DNA from: Arcobacter sp.
GTDB taxonomy: Bacteria > Campylobacterota > Campylobacteria > Campylobacterales > Arcobacteraceae
NCBI GenBank assembly: GCA_003252105.1
Contig: QKDL01000055.1
Span: 1-52,152, forward strand
Length of the DNA: 52,152 bases
Direction of reading: 5' to 3'
Both the position numbers and the translations under genes were made by a program. Positions 1 to 8,754 of the stretch are shown here, piece after piece; positions within the stretch are counted from its first letter, which is position 1; the number at the start of each line of letters is the position of its first letter. The notes under the pieces were generated by a model. It was given only the letters and a program-made list of their open reading frames with translations. It was not told the DNA's origin and did no database searches.

Positions 1-44
1 TACTTTAAAATTAAATTTATTATTAAATAATTTTAATATTAAAT

Positions 45-356
45 TTAAAACTTACATTGTTGACAATTTAATTTTAATTCATCAATCTCACATATCACAC
101 ATTTGTTTTCTAAATCTTTTGCTTTAAACTCTCTTTTTATAGTACAGTTTTTATTTTTTGAAGCTCTATAAGAAACATTTAGACTAGGATCAAAAAGTAA
201 TTTATTAGCTATAGTAGTATCAAGATAAGGATTTTTTGCCAGTGCTTTTCTAACATTTAAACTTCTAGAAGTAAGAAGTAATTTTTGGTATTCAAACTCT
301 TTACAATTTTTTGCTAAAACAATCTCATCAATCAACTTTTTATCCAAAATACTCAT
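45..356 (-). CDS. Small LRV/HEAT-like repeat protein with a C-terminal four-cysteine motif
   Basis: A 103-residue protein of unknown function. Residues about 30-70 look like one or two short helical repeats of the leucine-rich-variant type (an S-x-x-V-R-x-A-L-A-x-N-P pattern, then F-D-P-S-x-x-V-x-x-x-A). The C-terminus carries C-x2-C-x8-C-x2-C, which could bind zinc or an iron-sulfur cluster. The ATG at 356 is preceded by AAAGGG at a suitable distance. No neighbour suggests a role: pabB lies downstream on the same strand after a gap of about 80 bp. I do not recognise a named gene; the repeat resemblance is by eye. Confidence 0.6.
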   Translation of the reverse strand: MSILDKKLIDEIVLAKNCKEFEYQKLLLTSRSLNVRKALAKNPYLDTTIANKLLFDPSLNVSYRASKNKNCTIKREFKAKDLENKCVICEIDELKLNCQQCKF

Positions 357-434
357 TTGTTCCCTTTATAATTTTTCTTAATTATACTAAGCAAAGGTAT
401 TGGAAAAGTATTAAGTGTTTATTTTTGATTTATA

Positions 435-1385
435 TTAGAAAGGCAAATATATTTTATCTATAAGTTCTTCGTATTCCAATTTGGCATCAGAATCACAAGT
501 GATTCCACCACCACTTTTATATACAAAAGTATTATTTTGATTCTCTATAAATCTAATCATTACAGAACTGTCAAGATTTTTTCCATCAAATACCCCAAAA
601 ATACCACAATAAAAATCTCTATCATAAGCTTCTATATTCTCTAAAATCTCTATAGTTTTCTTTTTAGGTGTTCCAGTAATAGACCCAGCAGGTAAAATAG
701 AAGTTAAAATATTGCCTAAGTTTTTATTCCAATCTTCTTGTAATTCCCCTGTTATTTCAGAACTTACTTGTAAAAGTTTTTTATCTCCTGCATTTATTTT
801 ATCAATATATCTAAATTTTTCTACTCTTATTTTATTTGCCACAATTCCTAAATCATTTCTAAGTAAATCTACTACCATAGTATGTTCAGCCATCTCTTTT
901 TGATTTGCTAAAATTTTATCTTGTGCATTTTCCAAACTAGCATCAATAGTACCTTTCATAGGAAAAGTGTAAATCTTATTATCTAGGATTTGAATAAATC
1001 TTTCAGGGGAGAAACAAACAAATTTATTGAAAAACTTTAATTTAAATTTTGCTTTTGATTTTTCATATATCTCATCTAAACTAAACTCTGTTTCAATTTT
1101 CGTTTCACATGTTAAATTTAATAAATAACTATTCCCAGCTTTTATATGTTCTTGTACAAAATCAAACTTTTTTTTATATTCTTCAAAAGATATTGGATAT
1201 TTTTTGATTTGAGTTTTTTTCATACTATCTGAAAAAGTGGTGTTATTTAACTCATATTTAACATCATCAGGCAATTGGCTCAAAGGTTTAATATAAGCTT
1301 TTGATAAGTCATAAGAGATTATAAAAAGAAATGGCTCTTTTAAAGAGCCATATTTGTTTAAAAGATTAATTAATTCTTGATTCAA
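435..1385 (-). CDS. pabB: Aminodeoxychorismate synthase component I (chorismate-binding domain only)
   Basis: Makes 4-amino-4-deoxychorismate from chorismate, the first step of the p-aminobenzoate branch of folate synthesis. The chorismate-binding core is clear: G-S-I-T-G-T-P-K-K-K, the Y-C-G-I-F-G segment and the S-G-G-G-I-T-C-D-S-D near the C-terminus. At 316 residues it lacks the N-terminal part of longer PabB proteins (about 450), a compact form that I believe is common in this phylum. The start is TTG, directly after the pyrB stop codon, so the two genes are probably co-transcribed and translationally coupled. An anthranilate synthase role is less likely because no trp genes are nearby. 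Confidence 0.85.
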   Translation of the reverse strand: MNQELINLLNKYGSLKEPFLFIISYDLSKAYIKPLSQLPDDVKYELNNTTFSDSMKKTQIKKYPISFEEYKKKFDFVQEHIKAGNSYLLNLTCETKIETEFSLDEIYEKSKAKFKLKFFNKFVCFSPERFIQILDNKIYTFPMKGTIDASLENAQDKILANQKEMAEHTMVVDLLRNDLGIVANKIRVEKFRYIDKINAGDKKLLQVSSEITGELQEDWNKNLGNILTSILPAGSITGTPKKKTIEILENIEAYDRDFYCGIFGVFDGKNLDSSVMIRFIENQNNTFVYKSGGGITCDSDAKLEYEELIDKIYLPF

Positions 1386-1386
1386 A

Positions 1387-2274
1387 CTACTTACTGTTTT
1401 GTAAAATAAGTTTTTTTAGAACTGCCATTCTTACAGCAACTCCATTTGTAACTTGCTCTAAAATTTTATTTCTTGGGTCTATTAACATCTCATCTGAGAT
1501 ATCAACATTTCTATTTACTGGACCTGGATGTAAAAGTAAAATATCTCTATCTCCAAAAGTTTCACTTGTAATACAATAATCTTTTGCATAATCATTTAAT
1601 GATTGAAAATATACCTCATTGTGTCTTTCAAGTTGTGTTCTTAAACTCATCACAACATCAACATCATCAATAATTTCTGAAATATTATCATATTGTTTAA
1701 ACTCATCACTTTCATCTTTAAAACAATCAGGTGCTACAAAACAAACATCCATACCAAATCTTGGAAGTAATCTTTTATTTGAGCCTGCAACTCTTGAAGT
1801 TCTAACATCTCCAACTATTGCAACTTTTTTACCCTCTGTATCTCCATCAAAATGTTTGATAATAGTAAATAAATCTAATAAAGCTTGTGTAGGGTGTGCA
1901 TTTTTACCTGCACCTGCATTGATAATAGGACAATCCACATAATCAATTAAAGTACTATGAATATTACAATCTGAGTGTCTTATAACTATAGCATCAGGTT
2001 TCATTGCATTTATATTTGTAACTGTATCAAATATAGTTTCACCTTTTTTTGTTGAACTTGTACCAACATCAAGAGAAATAACCTGTGCCCCTAACCTTTT
2101 TGCAGCCATCTCAAAAGCACTTCTTGTTCTTGTAGAGTTTTCAAAAAATAAATTTACTATAATTTTACCTTTTAAAACTTCACTACTTTCCATATCTAAA
2201 AACATTCTAGCATCATCAAAAAGTTCAAGAATTTCTTCTTTAGTAAAATCAGCTGTAGTAATTAAATGCTGCAT
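1387..2274 (-). CDS. pyrB: Aspartate carbamoyltransferase catalytic subunit
   Basis: Condenses carbamoyl phosphate and aspartate to N-carbamoylaspartate, the committed step of pyrimidine synthesis, in the cytoplasm. The carbamoyl-phosphate loop F-F-E-N-S-T-R-T-R-S lies near residue 45, H-P-T-Q-A-L-L-D near residue 130, and the aspartate-side loop L-L-H-P-G-P-V-N-R near residue 250. The length of 295 residues is normal for a catalytic chain. No pyrI regulatory subunit is adjacent. First gene of a two-gene unit with pabB, with a single base between stop and next start. Confidence 0.95.
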   Translation of the reverse strand: MQHLITTADFTKEEILELFDDARMFLDMESSEVLKGKIIVNLFFENSTRTRSAFEMAAKRLGAQVISLDVGTSSTKKGETIFDTVTNINAMKPDAIVIRHSDCNIHSTLIDYVDCPIINAGAGKNAHPTQALLDLFTIIKHFDGDTEGKKVAIVGDVRTSRVAGSNKRLLPRFGMDVCFVAPDCFKDESDEFKQYDNISEIIDDVDVVMSLRTQLERHNEVYFQSLNDYAKDYCITSETFGDRDILLLHPGPVNRNVDISDEMLIDPRNKILEQVTNGVAVRMAVLKKLILQNSK

Positions 2275-2442
2275 TTTTTTCCTTTAAATTTTAGTTTTGA
2301 TTTTATCCAAAACCAGTTTAATAGTTAATATTTTTTTACAAATCTAAATAGAAGTTTTTCAATTGTTATTCAATAATAATTTATTAATATACTGTTTAAA
2401 AAAATTAGATATAATTTTATCACTTAAATTTAGGAAAAATAG

Positions 2443-3627
2443 ATGTTAGAACAATTAGACAAACAGTATGTTTTACATACTTATGCTAGAAACTATGTTA
2501 ACTTCAAAAAAGGTATCAATGCAACTTTATTCGATGAAAATGATAAAGATTACATTGACTTCACTTCAGGTATCGGTGTAGTTTCAGTAGGTCATGGAAA
2601 CCAAGAGGTTGCTCAAGCTATTTGTAATCAAGCAAGCAACATAACTCATATTTCTAATCTTTATGCAATAGAACCACAAGCAAAATTAGCTGAAAAAATA
2701 GCAAAATATTCACAAATGGATGTTAGAACTTTTTTTGCAAACAGTGGTGCAGAAGCAAATGAAGGGGCTATAAAAATAGCTAGAAAATATGGAAAAACTA
2801 AATATGATGGGAAAAGATACAAAGTTATCACATTAGAGCACTCTTTTCATGGAAGAACAATTACAACTGTAAAAGCTACAGGTCAAAGCTCTTTTCATAG
2901 TCCAAATTTTGCTCCATATCCTGATGGTTTTTCATTTAATAGTGCAATTGATGATATTTACAATGCAATTGACGATGAAACAGTTGCAATTATGATTGAA
3001 TTAGTTCAAGGGGAAGGTGGAGTTCAACCTTTTGAAAAAGAAGCAGTTCAAGAATTAGCAAAATTTTTAAAACAAAGAGATATCTTATTAATTATAGATG
3101 AAGTACAAACTGGTGTTTATAGAACAGGAGAATTCCTTGCAAGTAATCTTTATGAGATTGAACCAGATATTGTAACTCTAGCAAAAGGTTTAGGTGGTGG
3201 TGTTCCAATTGGAGCTGTTGTAACTACGCATAAAGATATTTTTGAAGCAGGAGATCATGGTTCTACTTTTGGTGGAAACTACTTATGTACTGCTGCAGCT
3301 AATAAAGTTTTAGATATTTTAGAAGAGTACAAAGATTCTGGTGCTTTAGATGAAGCTATTATTTATTTTGATTCAAAATTAAATGAAATCTTTGAAAAAT
3401 ATAGTAATCTTTTTCTTCAAAAAGTTGGAATTGGTTTGATTAAAGGTTTAAGAGTAAAAGATTCTGATACCTTAGCACTAATAATAAAAAAAGCTTTTGC
3501 AGAGGGTGTATTAGTTTTAAAAGCAGGAAGAAATACTTTAAGATTACTTCCTCCACTTACTATTTCAAAAGATGAGATTAATGAAGGGTTTAAAAGGCTA
3601 GATGATGCACTTTCAAAAATTGACTAA
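2443..3627 (+). CDS. argD: Acetylornithine aminotransferase (class III PLP aminotransferase)
   Basis: Transfers an amino group from glutamate to N-acetylglutamate semialdehyde in arginine synthesis; ArgD enzymes often also act on succinyl-diaminopimelate. Seen: the class III core I-I-D-E-V-Q-T-G-V-Y-R-T-G near residue 220 and the PLP lysine in T-L-A-K-G-L-G-G-G near residue 250, followed by S-T-F-G-G-N. The length of 394 residues is typical. The start follows AGGAAAAATAG. The 3' end overlaps the next gene by 26 bp, so a TolC-like protein shares this transcript. Confidence 0.93.
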   Translation: MLEQLDKQYVLHTYARNYVNFKKGINATLFDENDKDYIDFTSGIGVVSVGHGNQEVAQAICNQASNITHISNLYAIEPQAKLAEKIAKYSQMDVRTFFANSGAEANEGAIKIARKYGKTKYDGKRYKVITLEHSFHGRTITTVKATGQSSFHSPNFAPYPDGFSFNSAIDDIYNAIDDETVAIMIELVQGEGGVQPFEKEAVQELAKFLKQRDILLIIDEVQTGVYRTGEFLASNLYEIEPDIVTLAKGLGGGVPIGAVVTTHKDIFEAGDHGSTFGGNYLCTAAANKVLDILEEYKDSGALDEAIIYFDSKLNEIFEKYSNLFLQKVGIGLIKGLRVKDSDTLALIIKKAFAEGVLVLKAGRNTLRLLPPLTISKDEINEGFKRLDDALSKID

Positions 3628-4783
3628 ATTTTGTTTACCCATATTTATCACTTTACCTGTATTTTTAAATGCTACAGGTGAAGAGATACTTTCTAAACAA
3701 AGATTAGATTTATTTAAATATAGTCAAGAACAGAATGAAGAAAGTAGTGCTAAGCTAAAAAAAGATTGGATAAATCAAGTTATATTTTCTTACTCTAAAT
3801 CGTATGGGGAAAATTATGATACAACTAAAAGTATGGTATCAATTAATCAACCCATATTTAAAAGTGGAGGTATTTATAAAGCAATAAAATATGCAAATGC
3901 CTCTTATGATTATAATGATATAGATATTGAGATTCAAAAAAAAGAGTTAATAAAAAATGCTGTAACGATGCTATTTAATCTTCATATTTTAGATTTAAAT
4001 ATCAAAAAAGCACAATTACAACTTGACAATGCTCAAATAGATATCATAAGAAAAAAAGAGCAAGTTTTAAATGGCTTTTTAGATACTTCTTATTTAGATA
4101 ATGCCATACTTGAAGCAAATAAAGTAAAAAATAGTTTATTAGATTTAAAATATCAAAAAAGAGAATTAGACTATAACTTTTCATCAATAGCTAGTGGAGA
4201 TTACCTAAGTTTTGAATTACCTAGGCTTAACTTAACAGATGAAAGAAGCTATATAAATAATAGTTTAGAGTTAAAAAAAGCTACAAATGATATGAAACAA
4301 AAAGATTATTTCAGTGATATGACAGTTGCTAAATATTTACCAACTGTAAGTGCAACATTAGACTATACAAAATATCATGAAACTGATAATCCAACAATCA
4401 CTGATGACACTTCAAAAACTTATGGAATATCTGTTTCTATGCCTTTTGATGTTAGAACCTTTAATGATATTCAAACACAAAAATTAGAATATCTAAAATC
4501 TAAACTTACTTTGCAAAATACTATTTTAGAAGAAGAAAACTATTATAAAACAAAATTGGCAAAAATTGAGATGTTAAATCAGAAAAAAAAGGTTGCTCAA
4601 GATGATTATCAACTTTATGAATCTTTATTAAAAATCATCATTGAAGAAAAAAATGCAGAAGTTAAAACTCAAAGTGATGTAGATACACTTTCAAACTCTC
4701 AAAAGATAAAATCGATTGAAGTTGAGATATACAAACTGCAAGAACAAATTGAATTATTTGATATTTACTCAAAAATGAGTTAA
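3602..4783 (+). CDS. TolC-like outer-membrane efflux protein
   Basis: A 393-residue protein with a signal peptide (basic residues, then a hydrophobic stretch ending L-N-A near residue 25), followed by long alternating helical segments rich in K, E, Q and L and repeated V-S-A/G-V-S strand-like stretches. This is the layout of an outer-membrane factor (TolC/OEP family) forming a trimeric channel. It overlaps the end of argD and has an AAAAGG ribosome site inside argD. No membrane-fusion protein or inner-membrane pump lies next to it, so its partner must be elsewhere. Family assignment is by pattern; substrate unknown. Confidence 0.75.
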   Translation: MMHFQKLTKFCLPIFITLPVFLNATGEEILSKQRLDLFKYSQEQNEESSAKLKKDWINQVIFSYSKSYGENYDTTKSMVSINQPIFKSGGIYKAIKYANASYDYNDIDIEIQKKELIKNAVTMLFNLHILDLNIKKAQLQLDNAQIDIIRKKEQVLNGFLDTSYLDNAILEANKVKNSLLDLKYQKRELDYNFSSIASGDYLSFELPRLNLTDERSYINNSLELKKATNDMKQKDYFSDMTVAKYLPTVSATLDYTKYHETDNPTITDDTSKTYGISVSMPFDVRTFNDIQTQKLEYLKSKLTLQNTILEEENYYKTKLAKIEMLNQKKKVAQDDYQLYESLLKIIIEEKNAEVKTQSDVDTLSNSQKIKSIEVEIYKLQEQIELFDIYSKMS

Positions 4784-4830
4784 ACTCTTGTTTTAACTCT
4801 TTAAGTAAAAAATCTGTTATAATTAGTATT

Positions 4831-5733
4831 ATGAAAAACAACTTTTTTTTACTAATTATAATAGTTTTTTTTACTGCTTGTAATGATAATAAAAACAATG
4901 AATATAAAATAAAATACTCAGAGCAACCAATATTCCAAAAACAAATATATATTTTTGGAGTACATCCCTTACACAATCCACATAAACTATTTGAAGTGTA
5001 TCAACCTATGGTTGATTATCTTAATAAAAATCTAAAAAATATTGAAATAAAACTTGAAGCTTCGCGAAATTATGATTCTTATGATAAAAAACTTTTTAAT
5101 GGTTATTTTGATTTATCTTTACCAAATCCATATCAAACCATCATAGCAGCAAATAAAAATTATAATATATTTGGTAAAATGGCTGATGACACAAATTTTA
5201 GAGGAATTTTCATAGTTAGAAAAGATTCAAATATTAAAAATATTGAAGATATCAAAGGAAAAATTGTTAGTTATCCTGCCAAAACAGCTTTAGCAGGAAC
5301 AATGCTTCCTCAATATTATTTATATAAAAATGGAATTAATATAAACAAAGATATACAAAATCACTATGTAGGTTCTCAGGAATCTTCAATTATGAATGTA
5401 TATTTAAAAAAATCTATTATTGGAGCAACGTGGACTCCACCTTGGCTTGCTTTTAAAAAGCAAAATCCAGATATCGCAAAAGAATTAACTATAATCTGGG
5501 AAACTCAACCTTTACTAAATAATGCTTTAGTAGCAAGAAAAGATTTTCCACAAGATACTTTGAAAAAGATTGAAAATCTAATTTTTAATCTTCATAAAAA
5601 TATTGAAGGTAAAAAAATATTAGAAAAAATGGAATTATCCCATTATGAAAAAGCAGATTATCATACATATGACAAAGTTAGAGAGTTTTTAAAAAAATTT
5701 GATGCTCAAGTAAGAGATATTGGAGAGTATTGA
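4831..5733 (+). CDS. PhnD-like periplasmic substrate-binding lipoprotein
   Basis: A 300-residue lipoprotein with lipobox F-T-A-C at residues 14-17, followed by a PhnD/SsuA-like binding fold (phosphate/phosphite/phosphonate-type ligands). The marks are F-G-V-H-P-L-H-N-P near residue 45, Y-Q-P-M-V-D-Y-L, and I-K-G-K-I-V-S-Y-P around residue 145. No ABC permease or ATPase is adjacent. The stop codon overlaps the start of the histidine kinase downstream (TGATG), so the protein probably serves as a periplasmic ligand sensor for that kinase rather than as part of a transporter. The ligand cannot be read from the sequence. Confidence 0.8.
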   Translation: MKNNFFLLIIIVFFTACNDNKNNEYKIKYSEQPIFQKQIYIFGVHPLHNPHKLFEVYQPMVDYLNKNLKNIEIKLEASRNYDSYDKKLFNGYFDLSLPNPYQTIIAANKNYNIFGKMADDTNFRGIFIVRKDSNIKNIEDIKGKIVSYPAKTALAGTMLPQYYLYKNGININKDIQNHYVGSQESSIMNVYLKKSIIGATWTPPWLAFKKQNPDIAKELTIIWETQPLLNNALVARKDFPQDTLKKIENLIFNLHKNIEGKKILEKMELSHYEKADYHTYDKVREFLKKFDAQVRDIGEY

Positions 5734-7589
5734 TGTTTAAAACTATAAAAAACTTTTTAACAGTATCAATTAAAAGGCAACTAATTTTAGGTATAGCCTT
5801 TGTTCATATAGTTATGATGAGTTTATTTGTATTTGATTTAGTAAGTAAAGAAAAGTCTTTTTTAAATAAACAACTTCAAAAAAAAGCTATAAGCCTTTCT
5901 AAAATTCTTGCTTCAAATTCGCAAGTTTGGTTGCTTGCAAACGATTATGTAGGATTAAAAGAAGTTGTTGAATCTATCAAAACCCATCCTCATGTTGAAG
6001 ATATTTTAATTATTAACCCTCAAGGTCAAATTGTAGCCCATTCTAATGTTAAGTTTATTGGTAAATATATATCTGATAAAAAAAGTATTGAACTATTATA
6101 TTCTCACCATTTTTCCAAAACAATTTTTGAAAACAATTCAATAATTGATGCTGCTTCACCTATCTTACGAGATACGCAGTTTATAGGTTGGGCAAGGGTA
6201 ATATTAAATAAAAAAGAAATCAATGAAAGTATGGCAAAAGTGACTATTGATGGTTTACTTTATACTATTGTTGCTATTATTTTAGGAATAATTTTTGCCT
6301 ATTTTATAGCAAATAGTATGTCAAATAGTATCTTTAAAATCATTAATGCCATAAAAAAGACAAAAGAAACTGAGCAAAAACATAGCACTAATTTGGATAG
6401 AAAAGATGAGATAGGTATCTTATCTAGAGAGTTTGACTCTATGATTGATACGATACAGCAACAACACCAATTTATTAACTCTTTAATTGATTCAACTCCC
6501 GACTTAATTTTTGTAAAGGGTTATAAAAATCAAGCAGGTGTATATCTTAGTTGTAACAATGCTTTTTGTGAATTTATGGGTAAAAAAAAGGTAGAGATTT
6601 TAGGGAAAACAGATTTTGAACTTTTGGACAAAGATGTTGCAAAATTCTTTCAAGAAAAAGATGAACAGATATTAAAAGAACAAAAATCAATTAAAAATGA
6701 AGAATGGGTTACATATCCTGATGGTTCAAAAGTGCTTTTAGAAACTTTGAAAACACCTTTATATGACACAAATAATATTTTCTTAGGTGTACTTGGAGTA
6801 AGTAGAAATATAACAAAAAAATATGAGATACAAAAAGAACTTGATAAAAAAAATATGATTATATTCCAACAATCAAAATTAGCTTCTTTAGGAGAGATGA
6901 TTGGTAATATTGCACATCAATGGAGGCAGCCATTATCGACAATTTCAACACTTGCAAGTGGTATTAAATTACAAAAAGAATTAAATTTAATAACTGATGA
7001 GGAATTAAATAAAGAATTAGATAATATTGTTTTTACAACGCAATATCTCTCAAAAACAATTGATGATTTTAGAAATTTTCTAATACACTCTAATAATAAA
7101 GAGGAGATTTTTTATTTAAAAGAAGTTTTAGAACAAATAAAAAAATTAATGAAACCAGCTCTTGATAATAATTTTATAAAACTAATAATTGAAAATGATG
7201 ATACTATAAAGATTAATGCAATTGCAAATGAACTTGTTCAAACTTTATTAAATCTAATTAATAATGCAAAAGATGCATTAAAAGAATCAAATATTGAAAA
7301 TAAAATAATAATTATAAAAACTAAAAAAATTGATAAAAACAATATTGAAATAATACTCTTAGATAATGGTGGAGGTATAAAAGAATCAATTATACAAAGA
7401 ATCTTTGAACCATACTTTACAACAAAACATAGATCACAAGGGACAGGAATTGGATTATATATGGTTCTTCAAATTGTTACAAAATCTTTAGATGGAACAA
7501 TTGAAGTAGCAAATGAAGAATTTGAGTATAAAGGGATTAAGTATAAAGGAGCAAAATTTAAAATTTTGCTTCCTTTATCTAAAAATTAA
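5733..7589 (+). CDS. Membrane sensor histidine kinase with periplasmic, HAMP and PAS domains
   Basis: A 618-residue kinase: membrane segment about 17-37, periplasmic domain about 40-165, second membrane segment about 173-195, a linker like HAMP, PAS about 250-365, then the kinase core with phospho-acceptor His near 395 in G-N-I-A-H-Q-W-R-Q-P, N-box N-L-I-N-N-A-K-D-A, and G boxes D-N-G-G-G and G-T-G-I-G-L. An upstream TTG in frame was rejected as the start because the ATG at 5733 overlaps the preceding TGA and explains coupling to the PhnD-like lipoprotein. No response regulator is adjacent, so its partner is elsewhere. Confidence 0.9.
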   Translation: MFKTIKNFLTVSIKRQLILGIAFVHIVMMSLFVFDLVSKEKSFLNKQLQKKAISLSKILASNSQVWLLANDYVGLKEVVESIKTHPHVEDILIINPQGQIVAHSNVKFIGKYISDKKSIELLYSHHFSKTIFENNSIIDAASPILRDTQFIGWARVILNKKEINESMAKVTIDGLLYTIVAIILGIIFAYFIANSMSNSIFKIINAIKKTKETEQKHSTNLDRKDEIGILSREFDSMIDTIQQQHQFINSLIDSTPDLIFVKGYKNQAGVYLSCNNAFCEFMGKKKVEILGKTDFELLDKDVAKFFQEKDEQILKEQKSIKNEEWVTYPDGSKVLLETLKTPLYDTNNIFLGVLGVSRNITKKYEIQKELDKKNMIIFQQSKLASLGEMIGNIAHQWRQPLSTISTLASGIKLQKELNLITDEELNKELDNIVFTTQYLSKTIDDFRNFLIHSNNKEEIFYLKEVLEQIKKLMKPALDNNFIKLIIENDDTIKINAIANELVQTLLNLINNAKDALKESNIENKIIIIKTKKIDKNNIEIILLDNGGGIKESIIQRIFEPYFTTKHRSQGTGIGLYMVLQIVTKSLDGTIEVANEEFEYKGIKYKGAKFKILLPLSKN

Positions 7590-7591
7590 TT

Positions 7592-8569
7592 TTACTTACA
7601 ACCTTTAATACATTTTGCATCTTTATCAAACTCCATTGTAACTGAACTTAATGGAATATATACTGGAATATCTTTTACTAAATTTTTAAACATTGCAGTT
7701 TTTGTATTTGGTAAAAGCTTTCCATTTTTTGTTGCTTCTTCATTTGTATGGCTTGGAATAACTGCATTTGGTTTTATAAGTTCATTTACTGAATAAGCTG
7801 CTTCTTTTGGCCCTGAGGTATAAACTCCTCCAGCATTTATAATTGCTAAATTTGCATTATAAAATTTTCTTACTGTCACATCTTGTTCTGCTGTAATTCC
7901 ACTATCTCCAGAGATATAAACAACTAATCCATTTGAAAAAGTCAATATATATCCATTATCTGGACCAACATATGCTGTTAAACCATCTTTATCAAAAGAT
8001 TTTGACAAATCATCATTTAAAAAAGAACCTGCAACTCCATTACTATGAGTAACTGGAACAATAGCAACTTTTACACCACCTATTTGTCTTTCTCCACCAA
8101 ATCTCAAAGGCATAACTTGTTTGGGATTACCACCTGCTGCTTTTACTTTTGCTTGCATAAATTTATGCATCTCTCCACCAAGAAATGATTTTGCATTTTT
8201 AGCTACAATTATTTCAGCTGTATTTGAGTTTGGTAATGTTGAAACTTCTGTTTGGGGCTTTGCACAAGTTCCATTTCCAGTTTTTGAGATTCTGTTATCA
8301 CCAATATGATCACCATGAACACCAGATAATAATACCAAATCAATTTTTCCAAGTCTAGGGTCATTTGCTCCTGCAACTGTTTTACCAACATCAAACAACA
8401 CTCTAGTACCATCTGGGTCTTCAAATACAAAAGCTCTGTCTCTACTACAGAACTCTCCATCATGACTTCCAAGTGGAGTTATTTTCACACCATTTGCAAA
8501 AGAACTAATTGCAAGTGTTGAAGAGATTAACGTTAAAAATGCCAGTTTGTTTATAATTTTTGATTTCAT
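7592..8569 (-). CDS. Periplasmic metallo-beta-lactamase-fold hydrolase
   Basis: A 325-residue secreted protein: signal peptide of about 25 residues ending S-S-F-A, then a metallo-beta-lactamase fold with S-G-V-H-G-D-H-I-G-D near residue 85 (a variant of the HxHxDH zinc motif), P-V-T-H-S-N-G near residue 175 and I-S-G-D-S-G near residue 220, as in UlaG/YycJ-type hydrolases. The C-terminus has two cysteines (C-I-K-G-C) that could pair. It converges with the kinase gene upstream, with two bases between the stops. Substrate unknown. It lies 4 kb from the PQQ island and there is no sign that it belongs to it. Confidence 0.75.
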   Translation of the reverse strand: MKSKIINKLAFLTLISSTLAISSFANGVKITPLGSHDGEFCSRDRAFVFEDPDGTRVLFDVGKTVAGANDPRLGKIDLVLLSGVHGDHIGDNRISKTGNGTCAKPQTEVSTLPNSNTAEIIVAKNAKSFLGGEMHKFMQAKVKAAGGNPKQVMPLRFGGERQIGGVKVAIVPVTHSNGVAGSFLNDDLSKSFDKDGLTAYVGPDNGYILTFSNGLVVYISGDSGITAEQDVTVRKFYNANLAIINAGGVYTSGPKEAAYSVNELIKPNAVIPSHTNEEATKNGKLLPNTKTAMFKNLVKDIPVYIPLSSVTMEFDKDAKCIKGCK

Positions 8570-8754
8570 CTTAAAATCCTTATTAAAATTTATAAAAATT
8601 TTAACTAAGAAAAATAAACTATAAACTTATATAAAAAAATTAAAAATTATTATTCTACAAAAGTTTAAAAAAACCTATGGGTTTGAAAAGTTATTTATTT
8701 AATCTTAATAAAATTATGTCATAATATAATCTAAAATGAAATTAGGAATTCATT

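Noticed and set aside
1619-1942. Plus-strand ORF opposite pyrB and similar long antisense frames elsewhere
   Set aside because: They lie opposite well-supported genes, have no ribosome site and have Ser/Leu-rich translations typical of shadow frames in AT-rich DNA.
7592-8569. Metallo-hydrolase as a further member of the quinoprotein relay
   Set aside because: It is 4 kb from the island, lacks the box and differs from the SoxH-like protein in its zinc motif (GDHIGD rather than HHHPDH).
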